Source: an uncultured Clostridia bacterium
Lineage (GTDB): Bacteria; Bacillota; Clostridia; HGM11514
Direction of reading: 5' to 3'
Assembly (NCBI GenBank): GCA_934464705.1
Contig: CAKSKB010000011.1
Location: 22,587-86,586 of the forward strand
DNA: 64,000 nucleotides
Positions 16,933 through 25,562 of this stretch are shown here, piece after piece. The notes below the pieces were generated by a model. It was not told where the DNA came from. It saw nothing but the letters and a program-made list of their open reading frames with translations, and searched no databases. The position numbers were made by a program, and so were the translations under genes. Position 1 is the first letter of the stretch. Every line of letters starts with the position of its first letter.

Positions 16933-16960
16933 AAAAAAGGCTCCCCCTTTTGGGAGAGCC
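16933..16960 (-). terminator. Intrinsic terminator after the AGCS symporter gene
   Basis: GGCTCTCCC pairs with GGGGGAGCC around a 4-nt loop and six T follow on the minus strand. Confidence 0.9.
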
Positions 16961-16968
16961 TGACGGAT

Positions 16969-18393
16969 TTATTTAATTGTTTTAAGTTTATTTATAAACA
17001 GCTTTGTTTCGGTTCTGACAACGCCGTTCAACGCAAAGAGCGCAACGAGGTTCGGGAACGCCATAAGACCGTTTACGATGTCGGCGAGGGTCCAAACGAA
17101 GTCAACCTTGAGGTAAGGACCTACAAAAACCGCAAGAATGTAAAGGAATCTGTATGTAAGAATCGGTTTTTTCTTATTGCCCACAAGATACTGGAGGCAC
17201 TTTTCGGAGTAGTAATCCCAGCCGAGAATTGTTGTGAAAGCAAAGAACACAAGGCAAAGCATCAGAAGGAACGCACAAACGCTGTTGTTGAAGGGAAGCC
17301 CCAATTCAAACGCTTTTGTGGTGATTTCAACGCCGACAAGTTCCTTTGTCATACCTGCCTTATACGCACCGGTAAGAACGATTGCAAGACCTGTTATCGT
17401 GCAGACAATGATGGTATCAAAGAATGTACCCGTCATGCAGACAAGACCCTGGCGTGCAGGTTCTTTTGTTTTTGCAGCTGCAGCCGCAATAGGAGCGGAA
17501 CCGATACCCGATTCATTCGAAAAAATACCTCTTGCGATACCGTTACGCATTGCGGAAACGATAGTGATACCGAGAGCGCCGCCGAACACCGCCTTAGGTG
17601 CGAACGCACTTTTAACGATGAGCACAATTGCTGCCGGAACTTCCGTTATATTGCCGATAATCAGCACGATACCGCAGATGAAGTAAAGAACCGCCATGAA
17701 GGGCACAACGACCTGAGAAACGCTTGCGATTCTCTTGATACCGCCGATGATAACGAGTGCGGCAAAGACGGTTACGAGAATACCCGAAATAACTGTCGGC
17801 CATGCGTAAGCATTTTTGCCGATTGAGAATGCAACCTGAGCCTTATCGGGGTCGAAAAAGTTCTGAACCGCAGCGGTGATACCGTTAATCTGGGTCATTG
17901 TTCCGATACCGAGGATACCCACGAGCATACCGAAAATTGCGAACAGCTTTGCAAGCCATTTCCACTTTGCGCCCATACCCTTTTCTATATAATAGAAAGG
18001 TCCGCCGAGGATTTTGCCGTCGGAATCAACCTGTCTGAACTTAACCGCAAGCAGACCTTCGGCATACTTTGTAGCCATACCGAGGAACGCCGCAAATTCC
18101 ATCCAGAAAAGTGCGCCCGGGCCGCCGGCAGCAATTGCGGTTGCAACGCCGACGATATTACCCGTTCCGATTGTTGCGGAAAGAGCCGTACAGAGTGCAC
18201 CGAAGCTTGAAACATCGCCTTCGCCCTCCTCTTCGTTTTTGAGCATGAATTTGAGAGCTTTGGGAAGGTGCCTTACCTGAACAAGCCCCGTTCTGACCGT
18301 GAGGAGAAAGCCGACCGCCAAAATAAGCACGATCATCGGTATACCCCAGACATAGCCGTCAATTGTGTCAAGAAGTGCCGTAAATTGCTTCAT
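16969..18393 (-). CDS. Alanine/glycine:cation symporter (AGCS family)
   Basis: A 474-residue sodium-coupled amino acid symporter with about ten membrane helices. The AGCS signature GTGNIVGVATAIAAGGPGALFW lies near residues 70-90 and is followed by the conserved FLGMATKYAEG. The start is the ATG at 18393, seven bases after GGAGG; a longer upstream frame would run through the riboswitch and is not coding. A glycine riboswitch with its terminator sits in the leader, so glycine is the probable substrate or signal; import when glycine is present would feed glycine cleavage or protein synthesis. Confidence 0.94.
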   Translation of the reverse strand: MKQFTALLDTIDGYVWGIPMIVLILAVGFLLTVRTGLVQVRHLPKALKFMLKNEEEGEGDVSSFGALCTALSATIGTGNIVGVATAIAAGGPGALFWMEFAAFLGMATKYAEGLLAVKFRQVDSDGKILGGPFYYIEKGMGAKWKWLAKLFAIFGMLVGILGIGTMTQINGITAAVQNFFDPDKAQVAFSIGKNAYAWPTVISGILVTVFAALVIIGGIKRIASVSQVVVPFMAVLYFICGIVLIIGNITEVPAAIVLIVKSAFAPKAVFGGALGITIVSAMRNGIARGIFSNESGIGSAPIAAAAAKTKEPARQGLVCMTGTFFDTIIVCTITGLAIVLTGAYKAGMTKELVGVEITTKAFELGLPFNNSVCAFLLMLCLVFFAFTTILGWDYYSEKCLQYLVGNKKKPILTYRFLYILAVFVGPYLKVDFVWTLADIVNGLMAFPNLVALFALNGVVRTETKLFINKLKTIK

Positions 18394-18408
18394 ATTAAAG
18401 CCTCCAAT

Positions 18409-18441
18409 TAAAAAAGTTACCGACCCAAAAGGCGGTAACTT
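18409..18441 (-). terminator. Riboswitch-linked terminator in the AGCS leader
   Basis: On the minus strand AAGTTACCG pairs with CGGTAACTT and the hairpin runs into TTTT, ending about 15 nt before the start codon. Its 5' side lies just after the aptamer, which suggests that glycine binding decides whether it forms. Confidence 0.88.
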
Positions 18442-18468
18442 CAAAAAACACAAGTTAAAAAACTTAGT

Positions 18469-18600
18469 CTTCGTCCTTTTGCCTGAGAGTTTCGGCGGTT
18501 TCCCGCCTTGCCCCTTCGGCACTCAACTTAATGAGGTTCTCCGAAGTTCCCTACGCTTCCGGTTTTATCCGGAAACATCATTGGGTCATATTAAATTCAA
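18469..18600 (-). ncRNA. Glycine riboswitch (single aptamer)
   Basis: The minus-strand RNA contains the conserved glycine-aptamer core: CGGAGAAC, GCCGAAGGGGCAAG, a small hairpin and AAACTCTCAGGCAAAAGGAC. The closing helix pairs CTTCG (18542-18546) with CGAAG (18469-18473). Only one complete aptamer is visible. A short hairpin upstream (CCGG/CCGG, about 18555-18575) could be the reduced second unit often found beside singlet aptamers. It precedes a glycine/alanine symporter gene and a terminator. Confidence 0.93.
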
Positions 18601-18607
18601 CTATTTA

Positions 18608-18636
18608 AGAATATCACAAAATTCCCTAAATGTCAA
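18608..18636 (-). promoter_or_regulatory. sigma-A promoter of the riboswitch-AGCS transcript
   Basis: TTGACA (18631-18636) and TATTCT (18608-18613) on the minus strand with a 17-bp spacer, so transcription starts just before the riboswitch. Confidence 0.75.
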
Positions 18637-18654
18637 TAGGTTTTTACAAATTTT

Positions 18655-19809
18655 TTAATATTTATAATGAAGCAGAAAATCGGCGTACTGCATTCCCATT
18701 TTTTCGAGCAGTTCCTGGGTTACGGGAACATACGATTCACTTGCCCTGTCCCATATTTCAAAGCGGCTGAACTCCATTGTTGTGCAGAGTGCACGGTAGT
18801 TTTCGGAACCGTAATCAAAGAAGCACTCGATTCCGTTGGGGTTTTTGTCATGCCACCAGAAGGTTTCAGGCTTTTCAAAATCGCACGCAGCGAGCATCGC
18901 TCTCTGGAATTTAAGGCGGCGTGCCTGATAATCATCATCAAACTGCCCGGGATTAAACTCAGTAAGATTTCCGCCCGATTCCGAAGGGTCGCACCAGCCG
19001 TTATGCATATCGGTCATAACAAGCATTTCGCAGCCGTCCGCAGCAAGCCCTCTTATAAACCTGTCGATATTGATATTTTCGGGATTTGTAAGCTTACCCC
19101 AGTCGCGGTTTATATCGGTATGCTGCTCTTTTCTTGCCATATCGCCGTAAAGCCCTTCAACCGCAACCGACGGTATAACAAAGAACGAATAGTCCTTTAT
19201 CTCATCGATATGCGCCTTAAGATAACGCATTGCGCCGACAAGCGCATGGCACCCGGAAACCTCAATCGTATGCACATTCGCCTGAAGCCATATTACTTTT
19301 TTGCCGTTTCCGAAGCGGAACGCCGGGATATCAAAGCCCGCTCTTGTTTCGGCAACCTTCACGCGGAAATCCTTGTATTCTTCGCACAGCGCTTCAAGTT
19401 CCTCGACCGAAAACGGTATATTTACCGCAGCAGAAAGCCTTCCGCTTTCGGGAAGCGTAACGGTGAAATCGAAGTCAAACCCGGTCTTTTTAACATCGGT
19501 GAAATGCTTCCAGTGAATTTCGTCCTCGCTTATATACATTGTGCGCTCCGCAACCAGCCCGAAGCTCTGCACAAACCAGTAAACATGCTCCTTTTTGGAC
19601 TTTTCCGGGTCATACGGCGGCCAGTGCATTATTACGCGCACCCTCTCTCCGGGTTTCCCGATTATGCGGCAGCGCCAGTTATAGTGCATATTTATCGTGC
19701 CGCTTTCAATCTCGTATTTTGTGAGCGCCGGTGTGCACTCGATTCTGTCATCGTAAAGTTCGATATTATTGCAGTCCCCTCCGGGGAAAAAGCCCGTCAT
19801 TAATGCCAT
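18655..19809 (-). CDS. M14-family zinc carboxypeptidase-like protein
   Basis: A 384-residue protein. An N-terminal beta-rich domain (about 1-150) precedes a zinc-peptidase domain. HTIE near residue 178 matches the HxxE zinc pair, INRDW near residue 235 holds the substrate-binding Asn-Arg, MHNGW near residue 265 offers the third ligand, and TMEFSRFE near residue 350 the catalytic Glu. This arrangement resembles cytosolic M14 carboxypeptidases (M14B/D). There is no signal peptide, so it should act in the cytoplasm on peptides or muropeptides; the substrate is unknown. It is monocistronic with its own promoter. Confidence 0.75.
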   Translation of the reverse strand: MALMTGFFPGGDCNNIELYDDRIECTPALTKYEIESGTINMHYNWRCRIIGKPGERVRVIMHWPPYDPEKSKKEHVYWFVQSFGLVAERTMYISEDEIHWKHFTDVKKTGFDFDFTVTLPESGRLSAAVNIPFSVEELEALCEEYKDFRVKVAETRAGFDIPAFRFGNGKKVIWLQANVHTIEVSGCHALVGAMRYLKAHIDEIKDYSFFVIPSVAVEGLYGDMARKEQHTDINRDWGKLTNPENINIDRFIRGLAADGCEMLVMTDMHNGWCDPSESGGNLTEFNPGQFDDDYQARRLKFQRAMLAACDFEKPETFWWHDKNPNGIECFFDYGSENYRALCTTMEFSRFEIWDRASESYVPVTQELLEKMGMQYADFLLHYKY

Positions 19810-19832
19810 AAATAATCAACTCCTTGTTCGGA

Positions 19833-19861
19833 ATTATAATACAAAACGGTCAAAAATTCAA
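19833..19861 (-). promoter_or_regulatory. sigma-A promoter of the M14 peptidase gene
   Basis: TTGAAT (19856-19861) and TATAAT (19833-19838) on the minus strand, 17-bp spacer. Confidence 0.7.
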
Positions 19862-19872
19862 CAGTTTTTTTT

Positions 19873-19911
19873 AAAAATGCAAACCCCTTCCGCAAAACAT
19901 GCAAAAGGGGT
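19873..19911 (-). terminator. Likely terminator after the GH3 gene
   Basis: AAAGGGG-type arms (19883-19889 with 19905-19911) form a 7-bp stem followed on the minus strand by TTGCATTTTT. Confidence 0.6.
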
Positions 19912-19919
19912 CATAAATG

Positions 19920-21467
19920 TTATCTTCTGTTTTTAAATACGCTCTTTCCGGTAAGTTCGATTTTGCCTGTGATTGCATCGGCAAGAAGCGAAACCGTCAC
20001 CTTATTCGGCGAGCAGTTCATTTCGATAAATGTATCGTCCTCGGGGAAATAGTCCTCCGCAAAATACGGCGAACCGTAATTTACGATTATCTTCTTATTC
20101 TTATCAAAAAGGTGCGACGCCCATATAAGCATATGCGGCACGCTCCACTGCGCAACAAAGAACGCATGAACATTGAACACGCAAAAATCATACTCCGCCT
20201 GAAGCTTGTCTATATCCGCCTGCCAGCAAACCCTCGAGGGAACATCGTAAATATCCCGCTTTACCTCAGCCGTAAAGCCCCTTGCCTCGAGTTCCTCTTT
20301 GAGAAGGTTGGAGGAATAATTATCCTCGTCCGTCACATCGACAATAAGAATCTTTGCGCCCTCTTTTTTTAGAGGAAGAATATTTCTTCCGTTTCTTAAA
20401 AGGCACATTCCGTTTTTAACGATTTCACGGGTTTTTTCGTCCGCAAAGGCGGGGTCGGGAGTATCGAATTTATTGTTATCAAGCGCATTCTGTCTGAACT
20501 TTTCCATCTTTTCGATTCTGGAGAGTGCATCGTCAAGCCTTGACATCGGGATTTCGCCCGACTCTATAAGTTCCTCGATTTTCTCCGCCGCCTCAACCGG
20601 AGGCCACAGGAGAAGATCCGCACCGGCCTTGAACGCCTGAACGGTTTCCGCTACCAAATCGCCGGTTGCCATACCGCCCATGATGAGAGCGTCGGTTATA
20701 ACCGCGCCTTCAAAGCCAAGCTCGCCCTTAAGAAGGTCCGTTGTGAGCTTCTTTGAATATGTAGCAATCGGATAGAAGCCGTTGTCGGGCTCATTATCAT
20801 AGGATTTAAGCGACACATGAGTCGTCATAACCGCCGTTGCGCCTGCCTTGAACAGCTCCTTATATGTATGACCGTAAGTCTTCATCCACTCGTCAAACGG
20901 CAGAATATTAGACCCCGGCGCCATATGCATGTTTACAAAATATGTTCCGAGCCCCGGGAAGTGCTTAAGCGTTGTGCACACGCCCTGGTCGGAAATTCCC
21001 TTTACGGCTTCGGAATAGATTTTAACAACCGTTTCTGGGTCATCGCTTATCGCGGTGAGGTACATGAGGTGGTCAAAGCACATATCTATGCTCGGCCCCA
21101 GAACCATGTCTATCCCCTTATCGTTCATCTGCATACCTATAATTTTACCGTAATTATAAGCGTCCTCAAGGTTATGCGAGCCGCCGAGGGACATCTGCGG
21201 ATGCATTGCAAGCTTCTGCCCTCTGACCTTTGCGCCGTCCGCGCATACAAGAAGCTTATTTTTAGAATACTTTTTGCAGAGATTAAGCTTTTCAAAAGTG
21301 GTTGCGGTACCCATTTCAAGACCGTTTTCGTCAAGAAGCGGTGCGCCCTCGCTGTAGTACATACCGCCGACCGGATACTTTTCAAAAAACGCCTCCGGAC
21401 CGCCGTGGGTATTGATTTCGCGGATTGTTACAACAAATGTTTTAAGTATTTTTTCTCTTAGCGTCAT
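19920..21467 (-). CDS. Glycoside hydrolase family 3 protein (beta-N-acetylhexosaminidase-like)
   Basis: A 515-residue cytoplasmic protein without signal peptide. The GH3 N-terminal barrel covers residues 1-320: KHFPGLG near residue 170 is the conserved Lys-His loop and VITDALIMGG near residue 255 carries the predicted nucleophile Asp. Residues about 350-515 resemble the GH3 C-terminal sandwich. The HFPG loop is followed by NMHM in place of the DSH typical of NagZ, so N-acetylglucosaminidase activity is plausible but not certain. Possible roles are muropeptide or glycan recycling. Own promoter; flanked by terminators. Confidence 0.85.
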   Translation of the reverse strand: MTLREKILKTFVVTIREINTHGGPEAFFEKYPVGGMYYSEGAPLLDENGLEMGTATTFEKLNLCKKYSKNKLLVCADGAKVRGQKLAMHPQMSLGGSHNLEDAYNYGKIIGMQMNDKGIDMVLGPSIDMCFDHLMYLTAISDDPETVVKIYSEAVKGISDQGVCTTLKHFPGLGTYFVNMHMAPGSNILPFDEWMKTYGHTYKELFKAGATAVMTTHVSLKSYDNEPDNGFYPIATYSKKLTTDLLKGELGFEGAVITDALIMGGMATGDLVAETVQAFKAGADLLLWPPVEAAEKIEELIESGEIPMSRLDDALSRIEKMEKFRQNALDNNKFDTPDPAFADEKTREIVKNGMCLLRNGRNILPLKKEGAKILIVDVTDEDNYSSNLLKEELEARGFTAEVKRDIYDVPSRVCWQADIDKLQAEYDFCVFNVHAFFVAQWSVPHMLIWASHLFDKNKKIIVNYGSPYFAEDYFPEDDTFIEMNCSPNKVTVSLLADAITGKIELTGKSVFKNRR

Positions 21468-21500
21468 AGCTGACTATCCTCCAAATTATATACTGCTTTG

Positions 21501-21529
21501 ATTATAACCCACGGCGGTTCAAAAGTCAA
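21501..21529 (-). promoter_or_regulatory. sigma-A promoter of the GH3 gene
   Basis: TTGACT (21524-21529) and TATAAT (21501-21506) on the minus strand, 17-bp spacer. Confidence 0.8.
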
Positions 21530-21559
21530 TACCTTTGAACAAATTTCAAGAATTAACGA

Positions 21560-21605
21560 ACAAAATTAAAGGGAGATGAGGCAATTTCCTGCTGCATCTC
21601 CCTTT
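21560..21605 (-). terminator. Intrinsic terminator after dapL
   Basis: AAAGGGAGATG pairs with CATCTCCCTTT around a 16-nt loop, with AATTTTG following on the minus strand. It begins four bases after the dapL stop codon. Confidence 0.8.
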
Positions 21606-21608
21606 ATC

Positions 21609-22787
21609 TTATTCTGTTGCGGTTTTCATGCGGCGGAGCGCCTCGAGTGTTTTTTCGTGGGTTCCGAAGCCCGAAAGCCTGAAATAACCTTCGCCCATTT
21701 TGCCGAAGCCCGAGCCGGGCGTTCCGATAACATTGCACTTTTCAAGCATGAAGTCGAAAAATTCCCACGATGTCATACCGTTCGGAGTTTTAAGCCACAC
21801 ATACGGACTGTTTTTTCCGCCGAAATATTTAAGCCCGATTTCATCAAATGCGCTCATCATATACCCTGTATTTTTGCGGTAATAGTCGATGTTTTCCCTG
21901 ATTTCGCCGTAACCTTCGTCCGAGAATGCCGCTTCCGCCGCCCTCTGGATTACATACGAAACGCCGTTGAATTTTGTGGACTGACGGCGCTTCCAAAGCT
22001 CAAGGAGGCTCACGCCGTCCGCCTTCAGTTCTTTCGGAATAACGGTATATCCGCACCGAAGCCCCGTAAATCCTGCGGTTTTTGAGAAGGAGCAGAACTC
22101 TATCGCACATGTTCTTGCACCCTCAATTTGGAATATACTTCTCGGGCAGTCGGGGTCGCTCACAAACATTTCATACGCTGCGTCAAAAAGAATTACCGAG
22201 CCGTGTTCGTTTGCAAAATCGACCCATTCTTTAAGCTGCCGCCTGTTATATGCGCTGCCGGTGGGGTTGTTGGGCGAGCAGATATAAATTATGTCCGCCG
22301 CCTCTCCGGGCATAGGCAGAAAGCCGTTTTCCTCGTTGCCGGGGGCGTACTTCACCTTTCGGCCGGTCATGATATTCGTATCGAGATACACGGGGTACAC
22401 GGGGTCTGGGATAAGCACGGAATTGTCGGTCCCGAAAATATCAAGGATATTCGCCGTATCTTCTTTTGCACCGCTGGTAACAATGATTTCGTCCGCCGAA
22501 ACCTCAGCTCCGATATGGTTTTTGTAATGCTTTTCGATTGCGGAAAGCAAAAAGTCCTCGCCGTAGCTTTCGGGATAACCGTGAAAGGTTTCAGCCTTCC
22601 CCATTTCCTCCGACGCCACCTTCAGTGCATTGACAGACGACGCACATATCGGTCTTGTAACATCGCCGATACCCATGCGGATTATGTCGGCAGACGGATT
22701 TTTCGCCTGATATTCCGCCGTTTTCTGCGCAATGGTCTTGAAAAGATACGAAGGCTTAAGTTCAAGATAATGACTGTTGATTTTCAT
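21609..22787 (-). CDS. dapL: LL-diaminopimelate aminotransferase
   Basis: A 392-residue PLP-dependent enzyme converting tetrahydrodipicolinate directly to LL-diaminopimelate with glutamate as amino donor, bypassing the succinylase and acetylase branches of lysine synthesis. The N-terminal NSHYLELKPSYLF and IRMGIGDVTRP segments are typical of DapL. The PLP lysine lies in SFSKTAGFTGLRCGY near residue 240, with SPNNPTGSAY near residue 175. It follows dapF by 12 bp. The product is used for peptidoglycan and lysine. Confidence 0.95.
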   Translation of the reverse strand: MKINSHYLELKPSYLFKTIAQKTAEYQAKNPSADIIRMGIGDVTRPICASSVNALKVASEEMGKAETFHGYPESYGEDFLLSAIEKHYKNHIGAEVSADEIIVTSGAKEDTANILDIFGTDNSVLIPDPVYPVYLDTNIMTGRKVKYAPGNEENGFLPMPGEAADIIYICSPNNPTGSAYNRRQLKEWVDFANEHGSVILFDAAYEMFVSDPDCPRSIFQIEGARTCAIEFCSFSKTAGFTGLRCGYTVIPKELKADGVSLLELWKRRQSTKFNGVSYVIQRAAEAAFSDEGYGEIRENIDYYRKNTGYMMSAFDEIGLKYFGGKNSPYVWLKTPNGMTSWEFFDFMLEKCNVIGTPGSGFGKMGEGYFRLSGFGTHEKTLEALRRMKTATE

Positions 22788-22799
22788 AAAAATCTCCTT

Positions 22800-23651
22800 T
22801 CAGATTTCGACAACGCCCTTAAATGCAGTTACCGCCTCACCGCGCATTTTAATGCCTTCATCGCCGCAGTTTATGATTAAATCGCCGCCGCGAAGGTGCA
22901 CGCATATATCGGTATCATTTTTTGAAATTCCGTTCATAACCGCCGCCGCAGCCGACGCACACGCCCCGGTACCGCAGGCAAAGGTTTCGCCGCTGCCGCG
23001 CTCCCAGACCCTCATTTCGAGTTCCTTTTCGCTTATAACCTTCACGAACTCGACATTCACGCCCTCAGGGAACATCTTATCCTTTTCAATCGTCGGGCCG
23101 ACCTTTTCAATCGGGAATGTCATAAGCGGAAAGTCCTTTTTCACAAAAATCACGCAGTGCGGATTGCCCATGCTCACGCAGGTTACATGAAGGCGCTTGC
23201 CGCCGACCTCAACCGATTTATTGATAATCGGCGTATTGGTATCGGAAAGCACGGGGATTTCCGACGGAAGAACCATTGGTTTTCCCATATCGACCTCCGC
23301 CGCCACGGCAACACCGCCCGAAATTTCAAGAGAAACGGTTTTAATGCCCGACAGTGTTTCGATTTTCAGGGGATTTCTGCGGCAAAGCCCGTTATCGTAC
23401 ACAAACTTTGCAACGCATCTTATGCCGTTTCCGCACATTTTGCCCTCTGAGCCGTCCGCATTGAACATACGCATTTTTGCGTCTGCAATTCCGGAGGGGC
23501 AGACAAGAATCATACCGTCCGCCCCGACGGAAAAGTGCCTTCTCGACAGCATTTTTGCGGTTTTCGGAATATCGTCTATTTTCTCCCGGAATGCGTCAAC
23601 ATAAATATAATCGTTTCCGCAGCCGTGCATTTTTGTGAAATGAAGCTCCAT
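22800..23651 (-). CDS. dapF: Diaminopimelate epimerase
   Basis: A 283-residue cofactor-free racemase that turns LL- into meso-diaminopimelate. The two catalytic cysteines are visible: MCGNGIRC near residue 78 and ETFACGTGACAS near residue 223. The N-terminus begins HFTKMHGCGNDYIY, as usual. The ATG at 23651 is preferred over a TTG three codons upstream because of spacing from AAGGTTGGG. It lies 22 bp after asnB, so the T-box upstream of asnB probably also governs dapF and dapL. Confidence 0.95.
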   Translation of the reverse strand: MELHFTKMHGCGNDYIYVDAFREKIDDIPKTAKMLSRRHFSVGADGMILVCPSGIADAKMRMFNADGSEGKMCGNGIRCVAKFVYDNGLCRRNPLKIETLSGIKTVSLEISGGVAVAAEVDMGKPMVLPSEIPVLSDTNTPIINKSVEVGGKRLHVTCVSMGNPHCVIFVKKDFPLMTFPIEKVGPTIEKDKMFPEGVNVEFVKVISEKELEMRVWERGSGETFACGTGACASAAAAVMNGISKNDTDICVHLRGGDLIINCGDEGIKMRGEAVTAFKGVVEI

Positions 23652-23672
23652 GAAACCCAACCTTTCATATTA

Positions 23673-25250
23673 TTATATTCCGCTTGCGCCGTAGTTTGAC
23701 AGAACCCTTGCCGAAGGGTCGTTAACATCGCAGCCCTCCCAGCTTTTGTTCGGCATCCAGAAATCAACCACCATCCTGCTCTGACCCGGATAATACTTTT
23801 CAAATATTTCACGGTACAAGAGCGATTCCTTGGTAAACGGCTTTGCGTGCGTATATTTTGCGGAAAGCTCCTCAAATTCCTCATCGGTGTACTTCTTTTC
23901 GGCATAGTCTTTTAAGTACCACACCATCGAATGCCCGACGGCGTCCGAAAACGCCGCCTTTTCACGGTACAGAATATCGTGCGGAAGGTAATCGCCCTCA
24001 AACGCATGGCGAAGAAGATATTTTCCCTTGCCGTAGGTGTTGATTTTCTTTTCGGGGTCGATTGCCATTACATACTCCACAAAATCAAGGTCGCCGAACG
24101 GCACCCTCGCTTCAAGCGAGTTTACCGAAATACATCTGTCCGCGCGGAGCACATCGTACATATGAAGTTCCCTGATTCTCTTTTCGGATTCCTCCTGAAA
24201 TGCCTTTGACGACGGTGCAAAATCAGTGTACTTATACCCGAAAAGCTCATCGGAAATCTCACCCGTTAAGAGCACTCTTATATCGGTGTTCTCATGAATA
24301 TACTTGCACAGAAGATACATTCCCATGCTCGCCCTGATTGTTGTTATATCGTATGTTCCGAGGATTTTTATAACCGTTTCGAGGTTTGAAAGAACATCCT
24401 CCTTGGTGATTATCACTTCGGTGTGGTCGCTGCCGATGTAGTCCGCAACCTGCTTTGCGTATTTAAGGTCGATTGCGTCCTCGCTCATGCCGATTGCAAA
24501 GGTCTTTATCGGCTTGGTGCTTTTCTTTGCGGCAACTGCGCACACGAGGGATGAGTCAAGTCCGCCGGAAAGAAGATACCCGACTTTTGCGTCCGCAACA
24601 AGTCTTTTTTCTATGCCGCGGATTAACTTTTCACGAATGTTTGCGCATACGGTTTCGAGGTCGTCATGGCAAACCTCTTTGACCTTTGTCATGTCACGGT
24701 AGCAGATGAACTTTCCGTCAACCCAGTAGTGACCCGGAGGGAAAGGCATTATCTCTCCGCAAATCGGAACAAGGTTTTTGGGTTCGCTCGCAAAAACAAT
24801 CGTGCCGGCATCGTCAAAACCGTAATAGAGCGGTCTTATACCGATCGGGTCACGGGCGGCAATGTACTTTTTCGCCTTGCCGTCATAAAGAATCAGCGCA
24901 AACTCGGCGTCAAGCATTCCGAACATATCGCAGCCGTACTCGAAATACATCGGAAGAAGTATCTCGCAGTCCGAACCGCTGCGGAATGTGTATTTTTTAG
25001 AAAGCTCCGCCTTGTACTTTTCATAACCGTATATCTCGCCGTTGCACACAACCGATGAACCGTTATACGAAAACGGCTGCATACCCTCATCTGTAAGCCC
25101 CATAATCGCAAGGCGGTGAAATCCCAGAAGACCGTCCCCGGTATCGAGAATCCTTGACGAATCCGGACCTCTCGAAACCGTTTTTTCAAAGCCTTCTTCA
25201 AATAACGAATGTGTGGCACTGCTGCCACAATAACCCATAATAGAACACAT
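23673..25250 (-). CDS. asnB: Asparagine synthase (glutamine-hydrolysing)
   Basis: A 525-residue enzyme that amidates aspartate with glutamine nitrogen and ATP. Cys2 after the initiator Met is the class II glutaminase nucleophile (MCSIMGYCG), the NGEIY loop near residue 72 lines that site and the PP-loop LLSGGLDSSL (near residue 225) binds ATP in the synthetase domain. Length fits AsnB. GGAGG precedes the ATG. The leader contains a T-box with an asparagine codon in the specifier position, so expression should rise when tRNA-Asn is uncharged. It heads asnB-dapF-dapL, which all draw on aspartate. Confidence 0.96.
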   Translation of the reverse strand: MCSIMGYCGSSATHSLFEEGFEKTVSRGPDSSRILDTGDGLLGFHRLAIMGLTDEGMQPFSYNGSSVVCNGEIYGYEKYKAELSKKYTFRSGSDCEILLPMYFEYGCDMFGMLDAEFALILYDGKAKKYIAARDPIGIRPLYYGFDDAGTIVFASEPKNLVPICGEIMPFPPGHYWVDGKFICYRDMTKVKEVCHDDLETVCANIREKLIRGIEKRLVADAKVGYLLSGGLDSSLVCAVAAKKSTKPIKTFAIGMSEDAIDLKYAKQVADYIGSDHTEVIITKEDVLSNLETVIKILGTYDITTIRASMGMYLLCKYIHENTDIRVLLTGEISDELFGYKYTDFAPSSKAFQEESEKRIRELHMYDVLRADRCISVNSLEARVPFGDLDFVEYVMAIDPEKKINTYGKGKYLLRHAFEGDYLPHDILYREKAAFSDAVGHSMVWYLKDYAEKKYTDEEFEELSAKYTHAKPFTKESLLYREIFEKYYPGQSRMVVDFWMPNKSWEGCDVNDPSARVLSNYGASGI

Positions 25251-25267
25251 AATTAATTCCTCCGTAT

Positions 25268-25525
25268 CAAAACTATAATCTATAGGGCAGTTGTCACTGC
25301 GGTGCCACCTATTTTTATACTCTTAAAGGTAGGTGTGAGCCGAATCCGTAACGGTTCAGCTGTCACCTGCCCAGCTTCCTGCAAAGCTTCGGCTTATAAC
25401 GCTGCCTTGCGCCGCACCTACTTGCATATGCTTTCGGATTGGGGCTCGCCGGGTGTTATTCGCATGGATTCTGACCTATGCACTCTCACCACACTGCACT
25501 CGCTGTCGGCGAAATCCATGCTACT
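25268..25525 (-). ncRNA. T-box riboswitch, predicted tRNA-Asn (specifier AAC)
   Basis: The minus-strand leader contains the T-box core AGGTGGCACCGCAG (25296-25310 region) preceded by a large Stem I. The base of Stem I pairs GGATT and TCGCCG with CGGCGA and AATCC. The GGTGAGAG element follows, and the specifier side reads GAATAACACC, in which AAC sits in the position normally followed by ACC. The downstream gene is asnB, which agrees. Sequences ATAGG..GGCA and TGCCCTAT around the T-box can form the competing terminator-like helix, although the following T-tract is weak. Confidence 0.88.
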
Positions 25526-25562
25526 CCTCCCGGCTCAAACGCCTTTTTCTACCTATTATATA

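Noticed and set aside
16891..17826. 311-codon plus-strand frame opposite the AGCS symporter
   Set aside because: Extremely rich in Arg, Asn, Cys and Asp; shadow of a membrane protein gene.
18547..18600. Second glycine aptamer
   Set aside because: There are too few bases and no second conserved core; only a small hairpin is present.
18667..19803. 378-codon plus-strand frame opposite the M14 peptidase
   Set aside because: Composition is unlike a protein and the opposite strand has a coherent peptidase with its own promoter.
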